Below, in pieces: positions 1 to 9,600 of a DNA stretch of 64,000 nucleotides. The position numbers and the translations under genes are program-made. The notes below the pieces were generated by a model. That model had not been told where the DNA came from and ran no database searches. It saw only the letters and a program-made list of their open reading frames with translations. Numbering within the stretch: the first letter of the stretch is position 1; each line of letters begins with the position of its first letter. The DNA is from Chryseobacterium soli (lineage in GTDB: Bacteria > Bacteroidota > Bacteroidia > Flavobacteriales > Weeksellaceae), in contig NZ_JPRH01000007.1 in NCBI RefSeq assembly GCF_000737705.1, forward strand, positions 1 through 64,000, in the 5' to 3' direction.

Positions 1-74
1 TGTTCTGGGAGAGAATAGCCATTTCTCATTTGTTCATCAGTACTGACTCTGACATATAAATACGCTGATTTCAT
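1..74 (-). CDS. Serine site-specific recombinase, N-terminus only
   Basis: Reading leftwards from an ATG at 74-72 gives 24 codons that run off the window edge. The peptide starts MKSAYLYVRVSTDEQ, which is the N-terminal hallmark of resolvase/invertase-type serine recombinases; Ser11 in the Y-V-R-V-S-T motif would be the nucleophile that forms the covalent link to DNA. Members of this family include small resolvases/invertases and large phage or conjugative-element integrases; the visible part is too short to tell which. Its presence suggests a mobile or invertible element just left of the window. Confidence 0.75.
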   Translation of the reverse strand, partial: MKSAYLYVRVSTDEQMRNGYSLPE

Positions 75-374
75 AAAATGTATGGTTTATGTAGTATCAA
101 CGTTTTAAGAGCATTATTTTATTTGAAATAAGATCAAAAATATTTTAAAAGTGAGTATTTAAGGCGGAGTATAGGGGGTATCTAAACATCTTTGAACTGA
201 AGAAAGCATCAAGTCACGTGGGTTATCTTCAATAATGGTTATTATTATATTTTTCAAGATAGTATTTTATATGAATCCCATAAGGTTTTCGTTAGTTTAG
301 ATTGATTTTATTTCAGATCAAAAATTCAAAAAAAAATCATCAAGTACTGATAATGGTAAAAATATAGTTTTTAG

Positions 375-382
375 TATCTTTG
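375..382 (+). promoter_or_regulatory. Bacteroidota-type -7 element TATCTTTG, copy 1
   Basis: TATCTTTG matches the TAnnTTTG -7 consensus of Bacteroidota primary-sigma promoters. In this copy the position where TTG is expected reads ATGG, whereas copy 2 keeps TTG with a 19-nt spacer, so this copy may be the weaker promoter. It would start a transcript near position 389. Confidence 0.5.
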
Positions 383-388
383 AAATTT

Positions 389-520
389 ATATATTTAATT
401 GTAACTAGTTTTTTAGCTATTTAATTCCATTTAGAAATAATAGAAATGGTATAAGGAGTTCGACAGGCCTCCCGCCCATCCGCTTAGGGAGACGTTTATA
501 TTTAAACGTCTCCTTTTTTT
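389..520 (+). ncRNA. Candidate small RNA, copy 1 (about 130 nt)
   Basis: A promoter-like TATCTTTG lies just upstream and a strong intrinsic terminator ends the segment. No convincing open reading frame lies between them. The 3' half carries a G+C-rich patch (GACAGGCCTCCCGCCC) that stands out from the AT-rich surroundings and can pair with the GGGAG at the base of the terminator stem. The whole unit recurs at 11880-12012. The unit has the size of a trans-acting sRNA or a 6S-like RNA, but I do not recognise the family. Confidence 0.55.
487..520 (+). terminator. Intrinsic terminator of small RNA copy 1
   Basis: A perfect 11-bp stem, GGAGACGTTTA paired with TAAACGTCTCC, has a 4-nt TATT loop and is followed by a run of seven T. 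It is the same hairpin as at 11979-12012. Confidence 0.85.
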
Positions 521-673
521 ATAGGCTTTGTGCATTGATTCACAATGTGTTATATTTAAGCAAAATTCTATGAATAAGTGTTCGAGTTTTTCAGCATTTA
601 CCATAATAAAAAAACATCGGCCTTAAAATACCCCTATTCATCATCATTATGTGTTCGATATTCGTTTAACCAT

Positions 674-790
674 TCAATTTTGTAACTCATAAATATCATC
701 AACATTCTTCAAAGAAGCTACTAGTATATATTGAAAATCTAGGATAATATGTATTTCGATGAAGGTGGCCCCTACTATTCCGGGCCAAAT
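674..790 (-). pseudogene. Possible gene fragment of unknown family
   Basis: The minus strand has a 38-codon open stretch, without a start codon, ending in TGA at 676-674. It includes the protein-like segment GATFIEIHIILD. A further short run of plausible codons follows the stop. It is too short to assign. The rest of 538-1089 shows no gene, repeat or hairpin that I can support. Confidence 0.25.
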
Positions 791-1089
791 TGGCTATTAA
801 TCTGTCTGCCGAGTGGAGTGGAGAATGCTATATAAGTATGCTCAAACATAAGTAAACCTCACCAATCTCTTTTCCACTCTCTATGAATCTTAATTTCTAA
901 ATCACTAAACTTGATACAATAGAGGAAAAGAAAATGCTGGCGAAATTAATGGCAGTTTTTAAAACATAAAAGGCTGGTTCCATTTGTATCTTAAAGATAT
1001 TAAAAAAAATGACGATTACTGTTATTTGTGATTATTAAGCAGCTATTTAGATTACTACAATTACAGCCGTGTTTTTGTCTGTATGTTAC

Positions 1090-1857
1090 TTAGTTCAATA
1101 AAAAATCTTCTACCAGTTTTAAATACCTTTCGGTTTCTTCATATATTGGGGCGTGTCCTGAAAATTGTAATTCCGTAAATGTTGCATTTGGAATTAATGT
1201 TGTGATTTCCTGTCCATCTTTTGGCGGATTTAAACCATCATATTTTCCACTTATTACAAGCGTGGGAGCTGTTATGTTTGGTAAACCCTTCCTGAAGTCA
1301 AAATTTGTTAAGGCATTATTGGCGGCTGCAAATTGTTCAGGTGTTAAATCCGTTTCAAAAACATCAAGGTGGTATTGCATTATGTCTGTATTATACACGA
1401 AATATTTGAGCAAGGTTAAAATAGTTTCGTGAAAATTTTTTCCTTTAATTTCCTCTGCATGTTCACTGAACAATATTTGCACAGATGAAGTAAGTCCATT
1501 TGATTTCGGAACAGTTAATATCAGCTTTTCAATCCTTTCAGGTGCTGCAATAGCAACACCTTGCGCGATATAGCTCCCCATTGAAACACCAAGCAGATAC
1601 GCTTTTTCAATATTATAAAAATCCATAATGCTCAGCACGTCATTTATGTGGTCTTGCAAAGTATATTCCTTTGGTTTTTCACTTTGTCCGTGTCCCCGAA
1701 TATCGAATGTGATTATTTTGAAATGTTTAGAAAGTGGATTTGCTATAATATCTAACTGCTCTTGATTGCCACCTAAAAAGTGAATCAGCAACAATGGTTT
1801 CCCATTTCCTTTTATATTGATGTTTAAATCAATGCCGTTTATTTTTGTTAATGCCAT
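1090..1857 (-). CDS. Alpha/beta hydrolase
   Basis: A 255-residue cytoplasmic protein with the alpha/beta-hydrolase fold. Visible elements are the oxyanion region around His26-Phe-Leu-Gly-Gly, the strand F-D-I-R-G-H-G-Q-S near residue 51, the nucleophile elbow G-V-S-M-G with Ser92, the acid Asp207 in S-G-K-Y-D-G, and the base His235 in S-G-H-A-P. The triad is complete, so it should be an active esterase, lactonase or related hydrolase. Length and motifs resemble the 3-oxoadipate enol-lactonase branch, but the substrate cannot be inferred. There is no signal peptide. It stands alone; the next gene is 600 bp away. Confidence 0.85.
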   Translation of the reverse strand: MALTKINGIDLNINIKGNGKPLLLIHFLGGNQEQLDIIANPLSKHFKIITFDIRGHGQSEKPKEYTLQDHINDVLSIMDFYNIEKAYLLGVSMGSYIAQGVAIAAPERIEKLILTVPKSNGLTSSVQILFSEHAEEIKGKNFHETILTLLKYFVYNTDIMQYHLDVFETDLTPEQFAAANNALTNFDFRKGLPNITAPTLVISGKYDGLNPPKDGQEITTLIPNATFTELQFSGHAPIYEETERYLKLVEDFLLN

Positions 1858-2456
1858 TTCGTAAATATATTAATTTTGCAAGTGTCTTGTTATACAGTAG
1901 TCTAACATTGCAGCTCGCCAAAATTAGACCTTATCAACTTAATCTGTTAAATTTTATCATTAAAAGGAACAATAGTGGAAGTCTATTATTTGATAAAAAA
2001 TTGTCAGCATGATATTTCACATGAAAAATACATGGTGAAGGTTACCAGATATGAATATTGCATAAGTTACAGTATCTCTTGTAAAACCTATTTTAGAAAC
2101 TATTATAGTAAAGCGTCATAACAATTTTTGGCAGTGCCCTGTATAAAGTATTTTTGGAATAGTTTTATTTTGAGATAATTCAAGTGTAATTGTGATATGT
2201 CATATTTTGGAGTGAAATTAAAAATTTTGGTACATAGAAGTATATCATTGCCTAATATTTCTATCATGGATGTTTAGATTTATTAGGAAATTTAATATCA
2301 ACTCTCTTCTTTAATTGGTGTAAATTGGATTTATCAAAATAAAATTTGAAAAATTTATAACATCGTATACCTTAATAAAATAATCACCGTACAAAATCAG
2401 TTGAGATGCTTGTCTGAAGAATATGTTGTAATTCAACCAGATTTTATCAGAAAAAA
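1858..2456. other. Non-coding gap with no recognised element
   Basis: This AT-rich stretch separates the two hydrolase genes. A plus-strand open frame of about 57 codons near 1950-2120 has no start codon and unremarkable composition. I see no hairpin terminator or repeat. Confidence 0.4.
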
Positions 2457-3479
2457 CTATTCTATAAATTTCAAAATCAAATCAATCAATTCTTTTTTGC
2501 CTTTATCATCTTTGTCGAGAAACAGATAATGTGTACCCTTTATGGTTTTAAATTCTGATCTTATATCATTGGGAAAATCATCTTTAAACGCAATTAAATC
2601 TATTTCTCTTGACCAAAAATCATATTCAGACCGTATGACCATCGTAGGTACGGAGATATTTTTGGCGTTCCAGTATTTTTTACCTAAAGCCATATAAAAA
2701 CTTTCCTCTTGAAAACCACCCGGAACTTTGAAAACATTAGTATCTATGCCGTACTGGCACGCTTGCTTTTTGTATGCTTCCTCAATGATAGGATTTCTCC
2801 ATTTTGTTTTGTCCTGAACAGGAATCGTATTTGTCCACGATGCAGTAAGGGTTTCTTTTGGAGTTTCTCTAAATAATGATGATTTATTGTATTTCATGTT
2901 GTCATCAGGAGAAGCATAAAATTTATGTGATGACCAATTGCCATTTATTGCATATAAACTATTTAAACTAATAATACTGTTTACTTTGCTTGGATTTTTT
3001 ATTGCAGCATAGCTAATCCAATGTCCGCCTGTCGCCCAGCCAAATAAGTTGATTTTTTGATATTTGAATTCTGCAGATATCCAATTTAAAGCAGATTGAA
3101 TATCTGCACTGGCTTCATCAACATTTCCAATAATAAGATTTTTATTTGACAGGTTGTACTCAGGTAATGTTGACTTTCCCCATCCACGAATATTGAGAAG
3201 AAAAAGATGAATACCTTTGGAAGCGAGTTCTTCGGCAAAACTCGGAAATTCTGTATCTAAATCAAATGAGGTAATAGCATCAGGGCCGCCTCCGTGAACC
3301 ATAATCAATGGCAAAATATTCACATTTAGATTTTGAACGTCATATATCTCTTTTATTTGAAGCTGAACATTATCTGTTGATTCAATAAAGTATTCTTTTT
3401 TATAAAAATTGCTTATTTGCGCCATTGCAATATTGTTGATTAACATAAATAGAGTTGAAATGTATATTATTTTTTTCAT
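2457..3479 (-). CDS. Secreted alpha/beta hydrolase homologue lacking the nucleophile serine
   Basis: A 340-residue protein with an N-terminal signal peptide that ends near A-M-A-Q (residues 18-21), so it is probably periplasmic. The fold markers are the oxyanion loop V-H-G-G-G (61-65) and L-N-I-R-G-W-G-K-S (95-103). The nucleophile elbow reads G-W-A-T-G, placing Ala149 where the family has Ser. The other triad positions look intact, with Asp287 in S-E-Y-D-F and His317 in G-T-H-Y. With Ala at the elbow, classical serine-hydrolase chemistry is not expected. It could be a non-catalytic binder, use another residue, or carry a point mutation. Confidence 0.8.
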   Translation of the reverse strand: MKKIIYISTLFMLINNIAMAQISNFYKKEYFIESTDNVQLQIKEIYDVQNLNVNILPLIMVHGGGPDAITSFDLDTEFPSFAEELASKGIHLFLLNIRGWGKSTLPEYNLSNKNLIIGNVDEASADIQSALNWISAEFKYQKINLFGWATGGHWISYAAIKNPSKVNSIISLNSLYAINGNWSSHKFYASPDDNMKYNKSSLFRETPKETLTASWTNTIPVQDKTKWRNPIIEEAYKKQACQYGIDTNVFKVPGGFQEESFYMALGKKYWNAKNISVPTMVIRSEYDFWSREIDLIAFKDDFPNDIRSEFKTIKGTHYLFLDKDDKGKKELIDLILKFIE

Positions 3480-4453
3480 AATTTAAATTCTTACAATTAA
3501 TAGGTTCCCTATTTTATAAGTTTTTTATGATGAATGTGTATTAGCTTGAATATTAATGTAATGTTTTATAGTTTTGAAATAATACTCTAAAAAATTTTGA
3601 ATAATTTTCTTTTTTCTTTGTCATAAAGATATAATTTATAGATTGAAGATGGGAACCCTTAATAAAGAACAAATATAGGCTTTTTTATGAAAAACTGTAG
3701 ACAGAAATATTCATAAAACCTTTACTAACTCATTGAAAAATAATCCATTTAAAAACAGTCGAAGATATTAGTGACGAAAAAAACTATAAAAAATCAAGTT
3801 GTGAAATAACAAAAAGCGAGATTATAACTTTGCCTATTTCTATCATTATTCGGGCTTAAGATGTTCTTGAATATTTCATAATCTATTCCTGAATGAAAAT
3901 ACTCAATATATTTCGCTCGCTAGTTCTCGGTCTTCACCTGAGTTTTCAAAATACCAGATTGAATTTTTATAACAAGCCTTTGAATTAAACCATAATCAAA
4001 TTGAATAACTTTAAACAGATTACCATATTATCAATATCACTCTGTATTATTTACTATTGGCTTGAGAGCTTTTAACCTTTATTTGCTCTTCAATAGTAAA
4101 TAGCTGATACAGAATTTAATATCTGATACATTCTGACATTTAGAAATTATTTAACTTAGCATAAGTATTAGTAAAAGAGATATACTTATGAAAAACTAGA
4201 CTGGGAAATAAAAAAGATTTCTTAATCTAATTATTTAATCTCATGAACCTAAGATCAGATATCATATATGTCAAAAAGATTTATCAGAAAGAAAGTACCT
4301 TTTAAAACAACAAGGGAAAAAGAGAGTATTTTTTTTAAGTCAGAAATATTTCAACAAGAGAAATTATAACAAAAAACTTTATGAAATCTTAGGAGGTAAT
4401 CATTTTAATTGTGGGATTAGAAGTTATGCTGTATTTTGCGATAAATTAATGAC
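3480..4453. other. Long non-coding gap
   Basis: Nearly 1 kb of very AT-rich DNA between divergently transcribed genes. I found no gene remnant in any frame and no stable hairpin. It must hold the promoters for the genes on either side, but no clear TTG-TAnnTTTG pair stands out. Confidence 0.4.
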
Positions 4454-4849
4454 ATGACCAGATACCGGAATTTTCTATTGCTTCTGCCTTTTTTCATTTG
4501 CTGTTTTTCCATGATGAGTGCTCAGCAGCCTGCTTATTTTTCCGGACGTGTAGAGAACACAAAAGGGAAGCTGATCAAAAATGTACGGATAGAGGTGCTT
4601 ACAAAAAATGCATCGCGGTTAAAGGTCATGGATGGGATTTTTTCGTTTGAATTTGCTGATAAAGGAATACCTAGCGCTGTGACGATTGCGTATCTGGCAA
4701 ATGGTTACAAGATGCAGATACTGTTTTATGAATTTGCACCCGGTCAGCTGGCTCAGAATATTATTGTCTTAACCAGAGGAAAAGACAGTGAAATACAGAT
4801 GGAAAACCTCAAAATTCTAAGGATTACCGAAGGTGTACTTCCGAAGTGA
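4454..4849 (+). CDS. Small secreted protein with carboxypeptidase-regulatory-like domain
   Basis: 131 residues. A signal peptide with the hydrophobic core F-L-L-L-L-P-F-F-I-C-C-F ends near M-S-A-Q (residues 21-24). The rest begins Y-F-S-G-R-V-E-N-T-K-G-K-L-I-K-N-V-R-I and resembles the start of the small beta-sandwich CarboxypepD_reg-like domain that caps many exported Bacteroidota proteins. There is no receptor barrel or other domain behind it. It lies 177 bp upstream of the module A regulator on the same strand. Function is unknown. Confidence 0.65.
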   Translation: MTRYRNFLLLLPFFICCFSMMSAQQPAYFSGRVENTKGKLIKNVRIEVLTKNASRLKVMDGIFSFEFADKGIPSAVTIAYLANGYKMQILFYEFAPGQLAQNIIVLTRGKDSEIQMENLKILRITEGVLPK

Positions 4850-5026
4850 CGTGGGCAAAGCCATTTTTAATTTAAGGTTTATTTGTAAAATATAATGATA
4901 CAGAATAAATAGGTGGCCCTGGATTTGATAGATCAGTTAAGGAATAAAAAATCATCAATTATATTAGTTTCAAAACTGTATCTAGCTTTTGTATTGATAC
5001 AGGCAATAGAATTAACATCTACAACA

Positions 5027-6577
5027 GTGCGTAAAATCATAAAAATTTTTTTCAATATTGGCTTTTTTTTCTTGTTTGCACAAGGCTTTTCTCAAGTTAA
5101 GATTGATGCAAATAAGAGAAAATTATTCTATCAACAATACAATGATAAATTATATAATCCAGATAAGCTTTTAATAAGAGCGAAAAACATGGTCAAATAT
5201 GCACAGAATGACTATGAAAAAGCTCTTGCTTACTCTAATTTGGGTGATTGCTTGTATGGACAAGGAAATTATTTGGAATCTGTAAAAATTTTGCAAAAAG
5301 CAGATTCTCTTATTAAGAAGAGCGACTCTACCCAAAATCGAATAACGATATTATATTCACTTATAACTTCATACCGTAGAGCAGGACTAATAGTAGAATC
5401 TGAGGAAACGTGGGAATTGGTAAAAGAGCTTGATAAGGAATCAAGCCCATTTATTAAGACTGCAAATTTATTATATACTCAGGCAAAAATTTTTGATATT
5501 GATGACAATTTTTGTAAAGCAGCAGATAGCAGAAAAAAATATATTCAGCATATCAGAAAAATACCAAACACAGAGTATAAGAATATGTTCGATTTTGCAA
5601 TGCTGGTGCAATTGTGTTATGAACAAATTAGATGTGGTAGAATTGATGAAGCTAAAGAAACTTTAGAAAAAACTGAAATTGCTCTCAAAAGAATTAAAGA
5701 TAAATCTCCTATAAACTTATATGAGTTTTATTTATTGGATAAAGCACTTATTAATGTCAAAGATAATCATTTGTCCGAGGCGAGAAAAAACTTCGACTTG
5801 GCTTATTCTCATCCAAATGTAGATAAAATTGTCATTAAGCAAATCTTACAGAATAGATTAGAAGCAAATATAGATACTCCCGCAGATCAGCTTAAATTTT
5901 CAAAAATTGTTTCTGATATTACCAATTCTCAAATTACAGTTACAAGAGATTTAACAGTAAAAGAAACGATTAAGAATAAGAATACTATAAAAGAAAAAAG
6001 AGAAAATATAAAATTAAGTCTTATTATTTTTATCTGTATCATCATTGTATTGATCATCTGTAGCCTCTTTATTTATAAAATAAGAAATAAAAAAATAAAA
6101 TTACGATATCAGAAAATCATTCAGGAACTTAAAAATCCAGTTGTGAAGTCTAGTATTTTTCCGGAATCTCAAACAAACGATTCTCCAAAGGAAAAAATTT
6201 CAATAAGCGAAGAAACGGAAAAGGAAATTCTGAAAAATCTGGAGGCTTTTGAGAAGAAAAGGCTTTATACCACTAAAGGAATTTCTGCTGCACAAATGTC
6301 TGTAATGCTAAAAACCAATACAAAATATCTTAACTATATTATCAAAAAATACAGGAATTCAGATTTTTACAATTATATTAATACTCAGCGAATCAATTAT
6401 ATTGTGAAAGAACTTCATGATAATCCTCATTTATTACAATACAAAATCTCTGTATTAGCTGATATGTGTGGCTACCATTCGCATAGTCAATTTGGGAGTA
6501 TTTTTAAATCCATTAAGAATATTTCTCCCAGCCAATATATCAGTTTTTTAACCGACGAATATAAAAATAGATCTTAA
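5027..6577 (+). CDS. Membrane-tethered TPR regulator with C-terminal AraC-type domain (module A)
   Basis: About 516 residues. I choose the GTG at 5027 because it places a normal signal sequence (R-K-I-I-K-I-F-F-N-I-G-F...G-F-S-Q) at the N-terminus; an in-frame GTG at 4913 would add 38 residues ahead of it. Helical TPR-like repeats fill residues 30-320. One transmembrane helix lies at about 328-350, followed by a basic stop-transfer stretch. An AraC-type double helix-turn-helix is at about 418-508, with L-A-D-M-C-G-Y and S-Q-F-G-S-I-F-K. The layout puts the TPR part in the periplasm and the DNA-binding part in the cytoplasm. It probably controls the secreted-protein genes that follow. Paralogues are at 29190-30884 and, broken, at 12325-13979. 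Confidence 0.85.
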   Translation: MRKIIKIFFNIGFFFLFAQGFSQVKIDANKRKLFYQQYNDKLYNPDKLLIRAKNMVKYAQNDYEKALAYSNLGDCLYGQGNYLESVKILQKADSLIKKSDSTQNRITILYSLITSYRRAGLIVESEETWELVKELDKESSPFIKTANLLYTQAKIFDIDDNFCKAADSRKKYIQHIRKIPNTEYKNMFDFAMLVQLCYEQIRCGRIDEAKETLEKTEIALKRIKDKSPINLYEFYLLDKALINVKDNHLSEARKNFDLAYSHPNVDKIVIKQILQNRLEANIDTPADQLKFSKIVSDITNSQITVTRDLTVKETIKNKNTIKEKRENIKLSLIIFICIIIVLIICSLFIYKIRNKKIKLRYQKIIQELKNPVVKSSIFPESQTNDSPKEKISISEETEKEILKNLEAFEKKRLYTTKGISAAQMSVMLKTNTKYLNYIIKKYRNSDFYNYINTQRINYIVKELHDNPHLLQYKISVLADMCGYHSHSQFGSIFKSIKNISPSQYISFLTDEYKNRS

Positions 6578-7222
6578 AAGCCTCACGGCTAATGTTTCTA
6601 ATAAAAATCTATACATACACATTTTCAGCTCGGCTGTTTAGGTGATGGTTTTTCATGCTGTTCTGTCTTCAGCGATATTTATATTCGTTATCCGTAAAAT
6701 AAATTTCGCTGGTAATTAAAATGTACATATGCTCATTATCACCATCGTATTTTTTATTTTTTATGAAGGCCTGCTTTAAATTAACCGGCTAGGTAAACGC
6801 ATTTATATTTCTAACTGTACCCAAAAATTTAAATTTTCCATTGTACTCTTAAAAAGCTATTTTACAATTAATCATTATTGATTATGAGTGTTTTATGGTT
6901 TATTTGGACTATCTTGATTCCTTCCATTTCATAGTGGTTTTGTTTCCATTCTCTTATATCCAACCTAGTTTTGCACAGTAAAATTTTATAATACTACTGT
7001 TTTGTATTGTAGGATTTCTTGTTGAAACTTGGAATATCCCAACTAGCTATGAGGAAAAAATATTCTCACCAAATAAAAATAAGCAATATTCATAGGAAGC
7101 TTACAATGATCAGTTAACTACGAATATCTTGATGATACGAATATTAAAAATACTCTTTGATAATTAAATGAATGATTAATTAACAAACAATCGCAATCAA
7201 AAAAAATACAACTCTAAGAAAA
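6578..7222. other. Gap between module A regulator and its secreted proteins
   Basis: This 645-bp AT-rich region should contain the promoter of the secreted-protein operon. The sequence TACTCTTTG near 7150 resembles a TAnnTTTG -7 element with one extra base. No gene remnant convinced me. Confidence 0.35.
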
Positions 7223-9565
7223 ATGAAAAAAAAGATTTACGGACTAATTATTCTCTGCCTTTTTACTAAAAATATGAGGGCACAAAATGGATATATTTAT
7301 GTTCATAAAAAAGCTATAAGCGAGGTAGCCTCGCTTAATTTTAATTTTACTTTAACTGATTCTGGGGAGCTTCCTGTTTCCAATTTTACATTAAATGATA
7401 AACCAGACGGGTTTAATTCATTTGATTTAGGAAACAGCCATGGGACAGGAGAAGGACAGTTATGGACTGTGGTTAATAACAGCATTAGCGTACCAGAAGT
7501 ACATACTGTTGCAGGAACACTTTATACGAGGCCGGTGGGCAGCTCTACCTGGCTCGCTACCACAGTTACCAATGTAAAATCTGTAGATGGTATAGGACAA
7601 AATACCGCAGTATATTCTGACGCATCAGGTGCCGTGGGATTATATAATAACGGGAGTTCTGCAGTGATTTGGTCACCTGCGTCCCATTCTAACGTGGCAA
7701 TTCTGGATGTTGCTTCTGGGGGACCTGGGGGAATTATAGTTGCCGTAGGAAATGATGGGATGATTTATAAATATACCGGGAATGGAATTAATGATTCCTG
7801 GGCGGTTTTTTCTAATGTAACCAACAATGGAACGAATCTTCCGTTTCGGTTAGATGTATATCCGAGCACGGGAGATGTTGTTTTCATAAAAACTAATGGA
7901 GATGGAAATGTGTATAAAGTTGCTTCTTCAAACCCGGCTTCGGCAGTTCCGGCTATAGTAGCCAACGGATCTGCAGGAAACCCTCAGGATACTGCCCGTG
8001 ATATTGCTATTAGCAATAATGGAAGTATATATGCAAATTATGGGGCAACCATTTATCAGTACAGCGGTAGTACATGGACTACCAGCCCTCAGTCAAGATT
8101 TTTATTCGGTCTTACTGCGGGAGCAGGTGATCAGGTCTGGTCTATTAATAAAAACAACCCACAAATTATTCAGCATACGATTTATGCTAGAACATCTACA
8201 GGCGACTGGCTGGATGATGAAAGAGTAAGAACCAGTGAAAATAGCAATTCTATTATGATTCCGGTTCCGGCGGGAGTTTACAAATTGTCTGAAATAATCC
8301 CTTCAGGATGGAATAATAGTGACATCAAATTATATGATCCCACGAATAACAGTTCTGCCAATCTGGCTAATTCTACCTCTACAGTCAATGTTTCGGCTAA
8401 TGAAGTGGTTAATGTAGTATATAGTAATGTTTTAGAAAATTCAATAGCAACCCCTGCTGTGTGTGCTACAAATTACATATTGTCCTTTGGACAGGGTTCC
8501 GGTACCTATGGCAGTCCAATAAATGGTTTTACAGCATACCATTATTTTAATAACGGACAGGTTGCAGATGGTTATTATACCCTGGCTAAAACCAGCGCCG
8601 GTTGGTTTGCGGGCGGACCGGTACCTCCTTTATTAAACCATACTCCTAATGACCCTAATGGCTATTTTGCACTCTTTAATGCATCCTATGCAACAGACGA
8701 TTTCTTTAGGCAAACGGTTACAGGACTGTCTGTAGGGACAAAGTATGAATTTGCCTTTTGGGTGGCAGATTTGGCCCCATCCTTCAATATACGTCCTAAT
8801 GTTACGATGGGGATAGTAGATCCTGGTACGGGAACATTATTGGCTTCTATTAATACAGGGGATATTTCCTCAACTATCTGGAAGAGATATAGCTTCACAT
8901 TTACTGCAACTTCAACAGTAGGCGAAATCTTTTTAAAGAATAATTCAATTGGAGGCGATGGAAATGATATTGCGATTGATGATATAACATTTGCGCCGGC
9001 TCCTCCAACAATACCGGGCATTGGAATGGTAGGCGGTGTAACAACCATGTGCAGTAATATGAGCAGCAATCCTACACAGTATCAGTTTACCAATTCTCTG
9101 GCCGGAGGAATTTGGAGTTCAGATAATCCCAGCTTAATTACGATTAATCCTAATACAGGACTTGCTACTGCTGTTTATGGAGCAGTGGGTACCGCAGAAA
9201 TTATTTATAATTATACAGATGTAAGCGGCTGTGTCAGCGAAGCAAAATTAGATGTAACTGTAGGAAACTGTTCTTGTTATAATCCTGCGACCAATATGAC
9301 TACGGGCATAGATACGAAATATGGTATAACATTACAGCAAAGAGCTGGAGCAGACACCGGAAATTGGCCCATGATTAGAAAATCAGCGCATGCTGTTTTA
9401 GAATCCAATACCAAAGGGTTTGTAGTGTCGAGAGTTTCTACTGCCGGATTATCTGCGATCGTTGCTCCACAAGAAGGAATGATGGTTTATGACACAACAG
9501 CAAAATGTCTGAAAATCTACAGTGATGGTGCATGGAAATGCTTTTCAACCCCATCTTGTCCGTAA
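7223..9565 (+). CDS. Large secreted protein with conserved Cys-bounded C-terminal domain (module A)
   Basis: 780 residues with a signal peptide ending near M-R-A-Q (residues 18-21). The middle is rich in Gly, Asn, Ser and Thr and predicted to be beta; one part (about 410-590) looks like a jelly-roll sandwich of the kind found in surface adhesins. The last 100 residues form a domain shared with the giant protein of module B: C-Y-N-P, then N-W-P-M near W715, T-K-G-F-V, E-G-M-M-V-Y-D, K-C, and a W-K-C...P-S-C-P end. No type IX secretion C-terminal sorting motif is visible. It is the first of five closely spaced plus-strand genes. The role is probably cell-surface or matrix; this is inferred. Confidence 0.75.
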   Translation: MKKKIYGLIILCLFTKNMRAQNGYIYVHKKAISEVASLNFNFTLTDSGELPVSNFTLNDKPDGFNSFDLGNSHGTGEGQLWTVVNNSISVPEVHTVAGTLYTRPVGSSTWLATTVTNVKSVDGIGQNTAVYSDASGAVGLYNNGSSAVIWSPASHSNVAILDVASGGPGGIIVAVGNDGMIYKYTGNGINDSWAVFSNVTNNGTNLPFRLDVYPSTGDVVFIKTNGDGNVYKVASSNPASAVPAIVANGSAGNPQDTARDIAISNNGSIYANYGATIYQYSGSTWTTSPQSRFLFGLTAGAGDQVWSINKNNPQIIQHTIYARTSTGDWLDDERVRTSENSNSIMIPVPAGVYKLSEIIPSGWNNSDIKLYDPTNNSSANLANSTSTVNVSANEVVNVVYSNVLENSIATPAVCATNYILSFGQGSGTYGSPINGFTAYHYFNNGQVADGYYTLAKTSAGWFAGGPVPPLLNHTPNDPNGYFALFNASYATDDFFRQTVTGLSVGTKYEFAFWVADLAPSFNIRPNVTMGIVDPGTGTLLASINTGDISSTIWKRYSFTFTATSTVGEIFLKNNSIGGDGNDIAIDDITFAPAPPTIPGIGMVGGVTTMCSNMSSNPTQYQFTNSLAGGIWSSDNPSLITINPNTGLATAVYGAVGTAEIIYNYTDVSGCVSEAKLDVTVGNCSCYNPATNMTTGIDTKYGITLQQRAGADTGNWPMIRKSAHAVLESNTKGFVVSRVSTAGLSAIVAPQEGMMVYDTTAKCLKIYSDGAWKCFSTPSCP

Positions 9566-9600
9566 TTAACCTTTTAAATTAACAATAAACCGTTACACAT

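Larger units (their letters stand above)
283..537. repeat. Direct repeat copy 1 (about 255 bp, contains a small RNA candidate)
   Basis: This segment is nearly identical to 11778-12029 and in the same orientation. Similarity begins in the stretch GGTTTTCG and ends at GTGCATTG; flanking bases are unrelated. Differences are a few substitutions and small indels in the upstream part, and one C gained in copy 2 (CCATCCGC against CCATCCCGC). The downstream 150 bp, including a hairpin, are almost unchanged. The two copies bracket about 11.2 kb that holds two hydrolases and surface module A, so recombination between them could delete or duplicate that block. Confidence 0.9.

Noticed and set aside
455..500. 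tRNA-like segment (GGAGTTCGACAGGCCTCCCGCCC)
   Set aside because: The text has a TTCGA-like piece, but no acceptor stem or anticodon arm can be folded; the terminator hairpin explains the pairing.
1950..2122. 57-codon plus-strand open stretch between the hydrolases
   Set aside because: No start codon, no family resemblance, and random open stretches of this size are expected in AT-poor-stop contexts; evidence insufficient.
4913..5026. Longer N-terminus for the module A regulator from a GTG at 4913
   Set aside because: It would bury the signal sequence 38 residues inside the protein; GTG 5027 gives a normal export signal as in the paralogues.
7223..9565. Type IX secretion sorting domain on the large secreted proteins
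   Set aside because: The C-terminus lacks the usual beta-strand pattern with a basic end; it is the Cys-bounded domain shared with the giant protein.
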